The notes beneath the pieces were generated by a model. It was not told where the DNA came from, did no database searches, and worked only from the letters and a program-made list of their open reading frames with translations. Below are positions 18,351 through 27,903 of a stretch of 64,000 bases of DNA, one piece after another. Every line of letters starts with the position of its first letter. Within the stretch, counting starts at the first letter, position 1. The stretch lies in NCBI RefSeq assembly GCF_001545115.1, contig NZ_FCNU01000030.1:32976-96975 (forward strand), in the 5' to 3' direction. This stretch comes from Candidatus Protochlamydia phocaeensis. Its GTDB lineage: Bacteria; Chlamydiota; Chlamydiia; Chlamydiales; Parachlamydiaceae. Made by a program: the position numbers and the translations under genes.

Positions 18351-19205
18351 TTAAAGATCGAATGCTTTAACAGATAAATATTTAAGAGCCGAATAAAAAT
18401 AGCAGGGCGATTTGAAGCGGGCGTATAAGCGCATTTCATTCTTAGCAGATAAAAGGCGCAAGCGCTTATCCACTTTAGAGCGATCGCGCTGCCAGCCGCG
18501 GCAATGATAGGCCCAAAGATGAGGAAGCATCCATAACTCCCATCCTTTGCGGCGCAAACGTAAAGAAAGGTCTATATCTTCCTTATACATGTAAAAGGTT
18601 GGATCCATGACTTGAAACGGCTCTAAGCATACATCCTGCAAAGCCCGGTAGCGGCAGAACATTAAAGCGCCGCACAGCGCCGGCACGGCTTCCGGATGGA
18701 CAGGCTGACAGCCCGCCTCTTGCCCCTGCCCGCGATCATACCAGCGCCCATACCACGTACGGAAAATGCCGGATGAGTCTAACAAACCGGTAGGTTTGTT
18801 CTGCTTGACATCATATCCCAGCAAAAGGCCTGATAAAGCGCCCATATGAGCAGACTGCGGCAACTCCATATATGCTTTGGCTTGCTCGATGAAGGTGGGC
18901 CCCAAGAATGCGTCAGGGTTTAAAAAAAGGACGTAATCTGTATGAAGGGGAACATAAGAAAAGCCGATATTATTACCCTTGCAAAAGCCGACATTTTCTT
19001 TTTGCAAGCTGATCTGCATATACGAATCTTGACTGCAAGCCGCCACATAATCGCTTTCCGTAGAGCCGCTATCGACAATGATCACTTGGTCAGGCAAGCA
19101 AGTTTGTTTGCGAAGGGCATCTAAACAAGCGGGAAGATAAGCTTGGCTGTTATGCGTGACAATAATGACCGAACAGGTAGATCCCTTCTGTCCTTGGCTT
19201 GCCAT
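18351..19205 (-). CDS. Family 2 glycosyltransferase (rhamnosyltransferase-like)
   Basis: 284 residues, GT-A fold. SVIIVTHNSQAYLPACLDAL at the start, VIIVDSGSTE (nucleotide-binding Asp) near 45, and FLNPDAFLGP near 95 as the DxD-equivalent region. The C-terminal part has YKEDIDLSLRLRRKGW, the acceptor ED motif of GT2 enzymes such as RfbF/WbbL. It should transfer a sugar from a nucleotide donor at the inner face of the membrane. It starts 16 bp after the stop of the co-polymerase gene and is co-transcribed with it and the Wza-like gene. Confidence 0.9.
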   Translation of the reverse strand: MASQGQKGSTCSVIIVTHNSQAYLPACLDALRKQTCLPDQVIIVDSGSTESDYVAACSQDSYMQISLQKENVGFCKGNNIGFSYVPLHTDYVLFLNPDAFLGPTFIEQAKAYMELPQSAHMGALSGLLLGYDVKQNKPTGLLDSSGIFRTWYGRWYDRGQGQEAGCQPVHPEAVPALCGALMFCRYRALQDVCLEPFQVMDPTFYMYKEDIDLSLRLRRKGWELWMLPHLWAYHCRGWQRDRSKVDKRLRLLSAKNEMRLYARFKSPCYFYSALKYLSVKAFDL

Positions 19206-19221
19206 TGTTTTCCTACCCGCT

Positions 19222-22191
19222 TTAGTTCATCGTTGAATCGGCAATTAAAAAGACCACTTTGCGATTGGGATTGTTTGCCAATTGAGCATAAAAATCCAAA
19301 TCCTCCACTTTTTCTTGCCAAACCGTGACAGCCGCGTAAGGGAAAAGGGGAACTAAACTTTCGGCCTCTGCACTGACCGGCGAAGCACGGCTGATGCCTA
19401 TTATCCAATCATAGCGCTCCTGCAACTCATTGATTAGCTTCTTAAAGGCTTCCGACCCCATTAATTCAATGAAAAAGCGGCTTGCTCCGCCTGCTCGAAT
19501 AAAGTCGCCATAGGGCCCTGACTCAATTTCAGGAAAAGAGGCTTTTCCTTCCAAGTACTGCAAGAGGCCGTTTTTCACGTCCGAGCCGGCTTGATCGCCA
19601 TCCAAATAAAGCATTAAGACTTTTTTTCCCTTTTTCAAGAAAAGCGTTGACAGGTCACGGGAATAATCCGGCCCGCACCCTTCTAGCAGAAGCAACCGCT
19701 GGGCAACATTCAACTCTCGATTTTCAGAGGACAAAGAAACAGGATCGATATAGCTTTGCAAACGGCGAATCGTTTCTAAATCAGCATCGCTAATCACCCT
19801 ATTATCTTGTGTCTGAGAACGGAAAGGAAGCGAGCCCGCAACATACAAGCCTGCCAATTTTAGGTTGTCGGCCGAGGCTTTAAGCCCTTTGATCAAAGAG
19901 GATCCCAACACAACGCCTGCTCCCATAAAGCTTCCCAGCAAACCGCCTAAAATGGCGAATGCCAACACGCTAGGTGTAACGGGATGGACAGGAGGCGTAG
20001 CCAAGTCGATGGGGGCTGATTGAATGACCTCTAAGTTATGGGCAATATTTTTGGACTCGACCATTTTAGCGATTTCTTCGACGATAAGTTGGTTGATCTC
20101 GACTTCTTGTTCGATCAATTGCTCGGCCACCCATTTTTTGGGCAGGCCGCCCATTTCGTTATGAATGTGTTTGAGGTGCTGCTTAATAAGCGTTCTTTCC
20201 TGCCTTAAATTTTCTAGCCGCGACTCGACATAGTCGCGCAAGGTGTTTTCAAGCAGGGAGACTTGCTGATTGATGAGGTCCAAGCTGACATTTTGCAACG
20301 CATAAACTTTTTCTTCGATGAGCTTCTTGTTCAACTCCATGAGCTGCACCATTTGCTCAAGGTGCAAAGATAAAAAAGTCCGCTGTAAAAGGAGCTCTTC
20401 CTTTAAGCGCTCTTGTTCGCGCACGCTTTGGTTATTTTGGTCTTTTAAGGTCAATACAAGATTGCTCGCTTTTTTAATCATCTCTTGGCTGACAGAGTCA
20501 TTTAGACCGGCACTCAAAGACGTGATTTCAAAATTAGGATCTTCCATTTGACCGATAAAGAAGAGATTTTGCCTAATGGTAGATTCTAGCTGGATGAGCT
20601 GCTTAGAGTAGTCCATATACAAGTCATCCGCCACTCTTAAATCAATTCCTTGGTATTCATCGGATGGATTTTGTTGGTGGATGAGGCGTTCTTGCAGCAT
20701 TTTCTCATGCACATTAAAGATGCGCTCTAAATTTGTGAGGTAAAACTGGAAACTTTCGCGCGATTTGTTCCATTCAACCGGGTCTATCCCCTCCAGCTTG
20801 TCTAAGTGTTCGAACCAGCCCTTAATCAAAAAGCGCGGATCTTTTATCAAAGAGGTCTCTGAATCGGGCAAAAGGTGCTGGTGAAAGCGGTCGATAATAT
20901 CTTGCAGCTCTACTATATAGCGCTGCACTTCTTTGAGCTCTTCTAATTGCTGATCGAAAGAATGATGCAGCGTATGGGTTGTAAAGGCCGCTTTCTTTTG
21001 AATCTCAATTTCCAATCCGTCTCTTCGCTGCTTCAAATCGCGAATCTGCGTGAGAACGTTATTAATGACGATTGAATCCGCCGCATCGGAATTATAGGTA
21101 TCGTAATAAACGTGGCTATTGGGTTGAATATTCTCCAGGCGTTTAATTTCAAGCTCGTTGGATAATAACTTTTCCCTGTATTCATGTTGGCTTTTGGCCA
21201 AAAAATCCATTTCCTTATCAGAGTCGACAAATCCTGAATTAAACAAATCGTTTGCTAAGAAATTGGCGTGCTTCTGCATCAATTCGGTCAAATTATTGGC
21301 CAGCTGGGCTTGCCTATTATGCAAGTAATCCAGCTGCATTTTGGCCAATTTATCGTGATGAGATTTCAGGTGATCTTGATAGCATTGCATCGTCGTATTC
21401 AAAAATTCGCTGGCAGCATGGCGATTGCGATGGTCATAAGCGAGCTTGAGAACGCCCTTGTCATTCTTTGCATTTTCAATCTGCAGCTTTTTACAAAGCG
21501 CGTCCGCTGTATCGGCCATGGACTCGATTTTTAAGGAAAGCGGCTGGGGAGCAACTGTCTGCCCCTCCCTCGCATCGAGGGTAAAAGCGAGCGCTTGCCA
21601 AGTAAATGGAACGCCTAGTTTCCCTTGTCCGATAGACACGTGGTCATGATCGACATCGCGTACGTCAAACTCTCCGTTATCAGCCAGGAGGACTTCAAAC
21701 TTAAGGGGAATTTCGCCTTGATAGTTCAAATCAACAATTTGAATGGGACATTGGTGGTCTTTTAGGACTGGCTGAGGAGAGCGCTTAAGGGCGTTCCAAG
21801 TCACCTCCAGATTGCGGCGGATGCGTCTAAAAATATTTTCTTCATCGCATTTCAGCTCCACTTGGCCTTGCAGCTTGAGCTTTTCAATTACGTTCTGCAT
21901 GAGCTTGCGAGATTTAATCAAAGAGCTGGCTTCATTTTCTTGGCCGGCAGACAGGCTTTCGCTACTAAGAAGCTGCAGAATTGAATTTGACACGCCTCCC
22001 GACTTATTGCTCTTTTCTCTGAAGGTCGCTTCGGAACGGTAGCGGATAGGTTGAATTAAGGCGACTAAAGCCCCCAGCAATCCCATGACAAGCGCCCAGC
22101 GAAAAATGCGCCCTTTGGATTGCCGAAATAAAGAGGCTATGTCAGACATGGTGATGAGGAATTTATCGTCTGCGTCTTTGTTGTTATTCAT
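19222..22191 (-). CDS. Polysaccharide co-polymerase, Wzc/Wzz-like, with degenerate kinase domain
   Basis: 989 residues. A Wzz-type N-terminus with membrane helix at about 31-48 is followed by a very long periplasmic coiled-coil region (about 50-735) and a second helix at about 741-768. The C-terminal 220 residues align in layout with bacterial tyrosine kinases: LLLLEGCGPDYSRDLS replaces the expected GEGKS/T Walker A, while KVLMLYLDGDQA keeps an Asp-rich A' motif and YDWIIG the Walker B position. No Tyr-rich tail is present. It would set chain length and couple synthesis to the Wza-like channel, but ATP-dependent kinase activity is doubtful. Periplasmic part is longer than usual. Confidence 0.82.
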   Translation of the reverse strand: MNNNKDADDKFLITMSDIASLFRQSKGRIFRWALVMGLLGALVALIQPIRYRSEATFREKSNKSGGVSNSILQLLSSESLSAGQENEASSLIKSRKLMQNVIEKLKLQGQVELKCDEENIFRRIRRNLEVTWNALKRSPQPVLKDHQCPIQIVDLNYQGEIPLKFEVLLADNGEFDVRDVDHDHVSIGQGKLGVPFTWQALAFTLDAREGQTVAPQPLSLKIESMADTADALCKKLQIENAKNDKGVLKLAYDHRNRHAASEFLNTTMQCYQDHLKSHHDKLAKMQLDYLHNRQAQLANNLTELMQKHANFLANDLFNSGFVDSDKEMDFLAKSQHEYREKLLSNELEIKRLENIQPNSHVYYDTYNSDAADSIVINNVLTQIRDLKQRRDGLEIEIQKKAAFTTHTLHHSFDQQLEELKEVQRYIVELQDIIDRFHQHLLPDSETSLIKDPRFLIKGWFEHLDKLEGIDPVEWNKSRESFQFYLTNLERIFNVHEKMLQERLIHQQNPSDEYQGIDLRVADDLYMDYSKQLIQLESTIRQNLFFIGQMEDPNFEITSLSAGLNDSVSQEMIKKASNLVLTLKDQNNQSVREQERLKEELLLQRTFLSLHLEQMVQLMELNKKLIEEKVYALQNVSLDLINQQVSLLENTLRDYVESRLENLRQERTLIKQHLKHIHNEMGGLPKKWVAEQLIEQEVEINQLIVEEIAKMVESKNIAHNLEVIQSAPIDLATPPVHPVTPSVLAFAILGGLLGSFMGAGVVLGSSLIKGLKASADNLKLAGLYVAGSLPFRSQTQDNRVISDADLETIRRLQSYIDPVSLSSENRELNVAQRLLLLEGCGPDYSRDLSTLFLKKGKKVLMLYLDGDQAGSDVKNGLLQYLEGKASFPEIESGPYGDFIRAGGASRFFIELMGSEAFKKLINELQERYDWIIGISRASPVSAEAESLVPLFPYAAVTVWQEKVEDLDFYAQLANNPNRKVVFLIADSTMN

Positions 22192-22266
22192 CTCTGACCT
22201 TTATGTCTTAAAGAGGGTTAAAATGACCTCTATTGCTAGCCAATTACTCATTTAGCTTCATTCACT

Positions 22267-23313
22267 CTAATCGCTTATCATGCGATAGGTTCCATAAGCC
22301 GTTTGGAGGCCCAAGCAACTAGGCAGCAATTGATCGATAAAGCGGTTCCATTGCGTGATGGGTTTCTCGGATACATAGACGGTATCTCCCGGCATTAACA
22401 AAAGGCTGTCGTTAGGCAGGTGGATAATGTGATCCCAAGAAAGCACGTAGATCTTTGGGTTCTGCAAGTTTCCGCGAATCACTTGGATGCAATCGCGGTT
22501 GCCAGTAAAGGGAATGCCTCCAGCGGATACCAGCGCCTCTCTAAGCGACATAAAGCCATAAGGAAGATTGACGGCCCTTGGATTCCCCACCTCTCCCATA
22601 ACCATGACAGTCGTATCGCTTGGGCTTGCAATAAAAATGCGGTCGCCTCCGCGCATGACAATGTTTTGCGACATATCGCCCAGATTCATCAACTTATATA
22701 GATCGATGGGAAGTTGAACCCCATCCCGCACAACATAACTCTTGAAGAAGTTGGCATTATTGGGGACATGCGCAACAGCCAATACCTCGTAAAGGCGAAT
22801 CTTGCCATCGACGGGAATGACAGGCGTCGTCACAGCACCCGTCAGCTCGACTTTTCGCGATAAACGATCCCGATAACTAAGAAAAACTTCCATGTCTTGG
22901 ATGTGTTCTTGGTAGCAACCTTGAATTTTCTGTCTGGCCTCTTCCAGCGTTAAGCCTGCCACTTCAATGGGAGGAATATCGGGAAAATCAACCATGCCTT
23001 GACTGACGCGGAATCCAACCTTCTCATTGATAAACTGAATGGCATCCATGACGTCGCGCCGCTTGGGATGATAGACGGCGATATTTAAAATATCATCTTC
23101 TGCAATGACATCTTGATATTCTTCCATATCTTCGCAAGACAGGTCTCCTAAATCAACGCCTTCCATGTCCAAAATCGCCAATTTGCCCTGTCGGATTTTA
23201 TAAGAATCGATCACAAATTCGTCTGCGCCATAAATGTCGTAGTGATAGCAAGGCTTACAGCAAGAGCATAAAAAGAGCATGAAGCAGAAAGTTAACAAAG
23301 AAAGAAATTTCAT
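22267..23313 (-). CDS. Polysaccharide export lipoprotein (Wza/OPX family)
   Basis: 348 residues. The signal peptide ends at a lipobox near LFLCSC (Cys 16-18 region). The Poly_export domain follows with EDDILNIAVYHP, then two SLBB-like domains (VELTGAVTTPVIPVDGKIRLYEVL and VMVMGEVGNPRAVNLPYGFMSLREALVSAGG), ending in LLMPGDTVYVSE. This is the outer-membrane/periplasmic channel subunit for capsule or exopolysaccharide. It is the first gene of a leftward operon with the co-polymerase and GT2 genes, and divergent from the Wzy-like gene. Confidence 0.92.
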   Translation of the reverse strand: MKFLSLLTFCFMLFLCSCCKPCYHYDIYGADEFVIDSYKIRQGKLAILDMEGVDLGDLSCEDMEEYQDVIAEDDILNIAVYHPKRRDVMDAIQFINEKVGFRVSQGMVDFPDIPPIEVAGLTLEEARQKIQGCYQEHIQDMEVFLSYRDRLSRKVELTGAVTTPVIPVDGKIRLYEVLAVAHVPNNANFFKSYVVRDGVQLPIDLYKLMNLGDMSQNIVMRGGDRIFIASPSDTTVMVMGEVGNPRAVNLPYGFMSLREALVSAGGIPFTGNRDCIQVIRGNLQNPKIYVLSWDHIIHLPNDSLLLMPGDTVYVSEKPITQWNRFIDQLLPSCLGLQTAYGTYRMISD

Positions 23314-23716
23314 TATCCAACCGTTAAAGAAAGAGCGTGTACGGAAGAGTTTTTAAGCCTAATTTCCCATTACTTAAGCATCCATTTAATGCCAAATAGA
23401 GGAAGAAGATTTTATTAAAAGGTTTAAGCCGATGCTTTTATAGGGTGTATTAAAACCGCTTAGATTATCCATCCTCCCTATCTTTTATTTAAAGCCTTTT
23501 AACTTTTAGGACTTATATTTCTTAGCGTATTTTCCATTAAATCGGAAGTGTTTTCTCTGATGAAGGCGATCTAAATGACATCTTCCTTCTTGAAGGTCAG
23601 CCATTTTATCCGCAGGTTCCTATCCGGCTTCTTTCAAGCGACAATTGAGAGGTTCTGCTTTGCAAGATTTATTTCTTGTGATTTAATGACTTCATTTTTA
23701 ACAAAATTGTCTTCCT
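23314..23716. other. Divergent intergenic region between the Wza-like and Wzy-like genes
   Basis: About 400 bp without a gene. It contains a solo end of repeat B at 23440-23464 (TAGGGTGTATTAAAACCGCTTAG). Otherwise AT-rich sequence; it must hold the promoters of both divergent genes but no site stands out. Confidence 0.45.
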
Positions 23717-25051
23717 ATGCGTTTTTTTGAAAAGAAGCTTTCGCTGTTCCTCCTTCTCTTCAGTCTCCCCCTTCTCTTTCTTCCTAAGTTGAATTTGATC
23801 AGCTTTGATTCGGAAACAGCAGGCCTCAGAATCGACGATTTTGTTTTATTCTTCTTTGGTGCATTGCTGATTTGGTCGCATGCCATTTTGCACAAGACGC
23901 TCTATAAAATAGAAGTATGGATGCTGCTCTTGACCGCTTTTGCGATTCTTTCCTTTCTTTCTAATCGCTTCTTCGTGTCTTTGGGAGTGCTGCACCTCGA
24001 CGCCAAAATTTTTTATACCGTCCGTTTATTGGAATATTTTCTCTTCTTTTACATTGGCGCTTTAGCTTCGCAATTCGCTTTAGGCAAGCCTCTTATGCAA
24101 GCCTTCTTTATTTGGAGCTTTCTTTTGATGACCTTGCAAAAGCTCAATCTTGCGGGAGCGGTAACGGTAACCGGCTACAGCACGGATGTCTCTACGCGCG
24201 TGCAGGGAATCGCCTCCTTCCCTTCCGAGATGGGGCTGCTGCTCAATTTGCTGTTCTGTTACCTTATTTTTGACAACAGCTATCAATCCAAATTTGTCCG
24301 TCTCTTTGCCTCTCCACTTGCCCGCTACTTTCTAAGAAAATGCTATCCCTACTTGCTATTCGCTTTATTCGGCCTGTTTGTCATTTTTACTGGAAACCGC
24401 ATTTCGATTATCGCCTTGATCGTTTGCTTTTTCGGCCGCCTTAAAGATGAGTTCAATTGGCGATCCATGGGATCAATTTTGACGATCAGCCTTCTCACTC
24501 CCCTGCTGCTTGGCGGCATCATTTTAGTCATTACCCAAACCGATTCGGTTTACCAACGCAGCGCCGGCCTTCTTTCCATGAAAAATTTCGAACTTGCCAA
24601 AGTTGTCTGGGATAAAATTGACATGACAAAGAATCCGGTGGGCAATGAAGTCGTCGCTGCGGACGAGTACGACATGAGCTGGTGGATGCGTATTCACAAA
24701 TGGATTTATGTTATCAAAGTCTATGTCTCGCATCCTGAGATTTATTTACAAGGGCTGGGCCCCGGCTTTGCCTGGTCGGCCTTGGATGGCGGGCTGTTGC
24801 GGATCCTGACGGAGTACGGTCTGATCGGGGCTTTCCTTTTCTGGAAGTTTTTCCAATCCCTCTACCGCATTAATCCCCAAATCAAGTGGATGATGGTGGC
24901 CTTTGCCATCAACATGATCTTTTTCGACGCCTATTTGGCCTATAAAACGATGAGCTTTCTCTTTTTTGCCGCTGGCTATGCCTTTGAGAGCAAACACCGA
25001 CCTCCGCTATCAACAAGCTGCTCGGCCAAGATAGCGATTAACCCAGCCTAG
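23717..25051 (+). CDS. O-antigen ligase/polymerase-like membrane protein (Wzy/WaaL type)
   Basis: 444 residues with about ten hydrophobic segments and one larger loop at about 285-350 (DKIDMTKNPVGNEVVAADEYD...). The loop before GLGPGFAWSALDGG and the following LLRILTEYGLIGAFLFW match the Wzy_C region of O-antigen ligases and polymerases. It would polymerise undecaprenol-linked repeat units or ligate glycan at the periplasmic face. It is alone on its strand between the Wza-like operon and a strong terminator. Polymerase versus ligase cannot be decided. Confidence 0.85.
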   Translation: MRFFEKKLSLFLLLFSLPLLFLPKLNLISFDSETAGLRIDDFVLFFFGALLIWSHAILHKTLYKIEVWMLLLTAFAILSFLSNRFFVSLGVLHLDAKIFYTVRLLEYFLFFYIGALASQFALGKPLMQAFFIWSFLLMTLQKLNLAGAVTVTGYSTDVSTRVQGIASFPSEMGLLLNLLFCYLIFDNSYQSKFVRLFASPLARYFLRKCYPYLLFALFGLFVIFTGNRISIIALIVCFFGRLKDEFNWRSMGSILTISLLTPLLLGGIILVITQTDSVYQRSAGLLSMKNFELAKVVWDKIDMTKNPVGNEVVAADEYDMSWWMRIHKWIYVIKVYVSHPEIYLQGLGPGFAWSALDGGLLRILTEYGLIGAFLFWKFFQSLYRINPQIKWMMVAFAINMIFFDAYLAYKTMSFLFFAAGYAFESKHRPPLSTSCSAKIAINPA

Positions 25052-25183
25052 ATCAGGCTTTAGCCTGCTCCTTATGAAAAGGTCTTTGAAGATAATTAAT
25101 TATGGCTTCCTTGATCAAATCAATTAGTAATAACCTGAGTTTGGTTTTTTTTAATCTTCCCCTATAGCTGAAACTTAAAATAA

Positions 25184-25218
25184 AAAGGCAGATCTCTTGT
25201 AGATCTGCCTTTAATTTT
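25184..25218. terminator. Bidirectional intrinsic terminator between convergent genes
   Basis: AAAGGCAGATCT (25184-25195) pairs perfectly with AGATCTGCCTTT (25201-25212) over a 5-nt loop. T-rich sequence follows on both strands. It serves the Wzy-like gene (plus) and the 25248-25751 gene (minus). Confidence 0.85.
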
Positions 25219-25247
25219 AAGAACACATCATTACTCAAAAGCAAGTT

Positions 25248-25751
25248 TTATTGAATGACTTGATCCAAAACGGTCTCTGTGTAACGGCTCTCTAATTCCT
25301 CCGTGACGCGGCGCGCCTCGCCCATCGACTGCGTTAAAAAGAAATTGATTAAATTGTCTGGAGCAGTCAGCTGAGCCATCATCCCTAAAAAGCCTCTCAT
25401 CGGATTGACTTGTGTCGGATTCATCGGATCCATCTGTGCCATCAACTCTCCTCCAGCTCGGTTTGCAAGTTGGCTGGCAACATCCTTGACGCGTTGTGGC
25501 AAATCTTTTAAAGCCGTGAGTTTTTCTTCCGTTAAATGCTCTGCAAAAAAAGTTGTCGCCAAGCCTCTTGCTCTCGCAATCACTTCCATAGGATTGCCTT
25601 GAGCCCTTAAAGCCTCTTGATTTTCATTCAATGCCTGTGTGACAATTTGCCCGATGGTATTGACAACTTCCCGTTTAGCATGAGTAATTTTTAACTCAAC
25701 ATCTAACCGAACAGCTTCATTGACAACCGAAATGCGTTCTCCAACTTGCAT
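25248..25751 (-). CDS. Hypothetical helical protein, paralogue 1 of a tandem pair
   Basis: 167 residues, all-helical, no signal or membrane segment. It is clearly paralogous to the next gene: shared landmarks are a M(Q/K)V.. opening, E.KI..A..E(V/I)V..I, FFA(E/K)HL.EE, (R)GFLG and EELE.(R/H)Y. I recognise no known family. AAAGGAG lies 7 bp before the ATG at 25751; an upstream in-frame ATG at 25769 lacks such a site. It has its own promoter at 25805-25833. Function unknown; location inside the polysaccharide locus may be chance. Confidence 0.65.
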   Translation of the reverse strand: MQVGERISVVNEAVRLDVELKITHAKREVVNTIGQIVTQALNENQEALRAQGNPMEVIARARGLATTFFAEHLTEEKLTALKDLPQRVKDVASQLANRAGGELMAQMDPMNPTQVNPMRGFLGMMAQLTAPDNLINFFLTQSMGEARRVTEELESRYTETVLDQVIQ

Positions 25752-25804
25752 AATAGCTCCTTTTTCCAAAAGATTTAAATTAAAAAAACAACTAATTAAA
25801 AAGT

Positions 25805-25833
25805 ATTATTAATCAAAACAAATTAAAATTCAA
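25805..25833 (-). promoter_or_regulatory. Predicted promoter of the paralogue-1 gene
   Basis: Read on the minus strand: TTGAAT, 17-base spacer, AATAAT, located 54 bp upstream of the ATG at 25751. Good match to the housekeeping consensus in AT-rich surroundings. Confidence 0.5.
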
Positions 25834-25914
25834 TATTTTTTTATTATCTATAAATAATTACATTTTATTAAAGAGAGTGTATTAAATAAGTTATACTCGC
25901 TTGAATCTAGTTCA

Positions 25915-26454
25915 TTAGCGGCTTTCGGACAGCTTTTCAGAGAAAGATAGCTCTTCTTTCTTTGAATTTGGCTTAATTCTCTCTTCACTATCTTTTCGAG
26001 GATAGTGTCTTTCTAACTCTTCGACGATTTTTTGAGCCGGAGGAATAGAATGTTTCACAAATAGATCGAATAATTTGTTTGCACGCACGTTTCTTTCTGG
26101 CTCGGCTAGGGCCAGTGCCCCTAAAAAACCAAATACACCCGGATAGGCGTCTAATCCCACTATACTGTGATTAGCCAATTGAATGACAAGCTGCCTAGTG
26201 CGCTCAGGCAACGCATCTAAATTTACTTCTTCTTGAAGATGCTTGGCAAAAAAAGCCTGAGCACAATGCCTTATATTTGCGATAATTTCCTGATAATCGC
26301 TTCTAGCGGTTAAAGAAGCTAAATAATCATTCAGGGCTTGTTGGATAATGGCTCGAATGGCAGACACAATTTCCTCTTGGGCCAGATTAATTTTCTGTTC
26401 TGCTTCTCTTTGAACCTGTGTCGGATTGATTACTAAAATGCGTTCGACTTTCAT
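25915..26454 (-). CDS. Hypothetical helical protein, paralogue 2, 3' end inside a dispersed repeat
   Basis: 179 residues, paralogous to 25248-25751 through residues 1-150. A TTG at 26478 would add eight residues, but the ATG at 26454 aligns with the start of the paralogue. The last 28 residues are a polar Lys/Glu/Ser tail absent from the paralogue. The stop codon and final codons lie in sequence matching repeat B (CATTAGCGGCTTTCGG), so an insertion probably replaced the original 3' end. No recognised domain. Confidence 0.65.
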   Translation of the reverse strand: MKVERILVINPTQVQREAEQKINLAQEEIVSAIRAIIQQALNDYLASLTARSDYQEIIANIRHCAQAFFAKHLQEEVNLDALPERTRQLVIQLANHSIVGLDAYPGVFGFLGALALAEPERNVRANKLFDLFVKHSIPPAQKIVEELERHYPRKDSEERIKPNSKKEELSFSEKLSESR

Positions 26455-26624
26455 CAGATCTTTCTCTTCTAAATTCAACTGTTTAAGAAACCAAAATATC
26501 TAGCCATACAATCCATTCAAATTAAAATACTCATCCACTCGCTGTATTCATTAAAAAACAGCGGTTATTTAAAAGCGTATAAATGAGCGATTGATGGCAG
26601 TCTTAACCTATCTCAATAAATGGC

Positions 26625-27893
26625 TTATGCTTTTGCACAAGTAGACTGAGGCAACCAACGATTTCCCAAGCTGATGCCGTCTTTTTCCACACCGAGCTCA
26701 TATTTAAGATGCTTATTTTGAGAATAGAGGGCAAATTTCAAATGAATATCGTCATGCAAAATCTTTTTCTTATTTAAAAGGGAGCACTCCAGTTTAATTT
26801 GATATTCACCCGGATGAAAAAGATTGAGATCTAAATGAAAAGATAGGCGGTGATGGCCCGCCGAAGCGACTAAGTGATGATGCTCTTTATGGTCGCACAA
26901 GCGCGAGCGGGCAATGGCATGGTTGCGCGAGTTAAGAACGCTGAAGCCCAGGATCAAATCAGGATGCGGCTTGAGAATTTCAAATTCAACTTGCAGGGAG
27001 GTTTCTTCTCCTTGGTAAAAGAAGCCTGTATCGGAAGCTGGTGCTTTAAGAGAGGCGTGATAGAAACGGATATGCTCATCTCCAACAGAGCCTTCCCAGG
27101 ACAATCCTGCGACGGGGCAGCTGCGAACATAGCGGCTGACGCATTGCTCGATCGGTTCAAAAGCCTTCAATTCGCCTTTCTCTAAAAAGATGCCTTTATT
27201 GCAAAGGGACAAAACGGAATTGATGCTATGGCTGACAAATAGTACCGTACTCCCTTGCGCACCCATTTCATTCATTTTTTTCAGGCATTTTTCTTGAAAC
27301 TGGGCGTCCCCGACAGCCAGGACTTCGTCGACAATTAAAAGATCGGAATCCAAGTGGGCGGCGATGGCGAATCCCAAACGCATAAACATTCCGCTGGAAT
27401 AGCGCTTGATAGGCGTATCTAAAAATTTTTCGATATCGGCAAAAGCGACAATCTCATCAAATTTCTTTTTCATTTCCTTATAGCTCATGCCCATGATTGC
27501 GCCATTGAGCAAGATATTTTCTCTTCCCGTCAAATCGGGATGAAAGCCCGTTCCCACCTCCAATAAGCTGGAGACGCGTCCGCGGATCTTAATTCTCCCC
27601 TTGGTCGGCTCGGTAATACGCGAAAGCAGCTTGAGCAATGTCGATTTTCCCGCTCCATTGCGCCCCAAAAGGGCTATGCGGTCTCCTTCCTTGATATTCA
27701 AGGTCAGGTCTTTTAAAGCCCAAAATTCTTCCGTTTGAACCGGACTAGAGGGCGGCAAAGGACGCCCGAGGGCTTTGCGTGCGGCCTGCTTCATCCAATC
27801 AGAAAGGATTTCTTTTAAAGACGCATAAGGATTTTGACGCTCATGCGCAATGATGTATTTTTTAGATAAATTTTCAATTTCAACAATATTCAT
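26625..27893 (-). CDS. wzt: Polysaccharide ABC exporter ATPase with carbohydrate-binding domain (Wzt-like)
   Basis: 422 residues. Residues 1-235 are an ABC ATPase with Walker [17 protein letters not shown], signature YSSGMFMRLGFA and Walker B DLLIVDEVLAVGD, the Wzt/TagH/RfbB type with the long N-terminal insertion before Walker A. Residues of about 260-400 form a C-terminal beta domain like Wzt_C, which in E. coli O8/O9a reads the modified non-reducing end of the finished glycan. It starts 10 bp after the permease gene. It would export a complete undecaprenol-linked polysaccharide across the inner membrane. Confidence 0.92.
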   Translation of the reverse strand: MNIVEIENLSKKYIIAHERQNPYASLKEILSDWMKQAARKALGRPLPPSSPVQTEEFWALKDLTLNIKEGDRIALLGRNGAGKSTLLKLLSRITEPTKGRIKIRGRVSSLLEVGTGFHPDLTGRENILLNGAIMGMSYKEMKKKFDEIVAFADIEKFLDTPIKRYSSGMFMRLGFAIAAHLDSDLLIVDEVLAVGDAQFQEKCLKKMNEMGAQGSTVLFVSHSINSVLSLCNKGIFLEKGELKAFEPIEQCVSRYVRSCPVAGLSWEGSVGDEHIRFYHASLKAPASDTGFFYQGEETSLQVEFEILKPHPDLILGFSVLNSRNHAIARSRLCDHKEHHHLVASAGHHRLSFHLDLNLFHPGEYQIKLECSLLNKKKILHDDIHLKFALYSQNKHLKYELGVEKDGISLGNRWLPQSTCAKA

Positions 27894-27903
27894 AAAAACC
27901 TAT

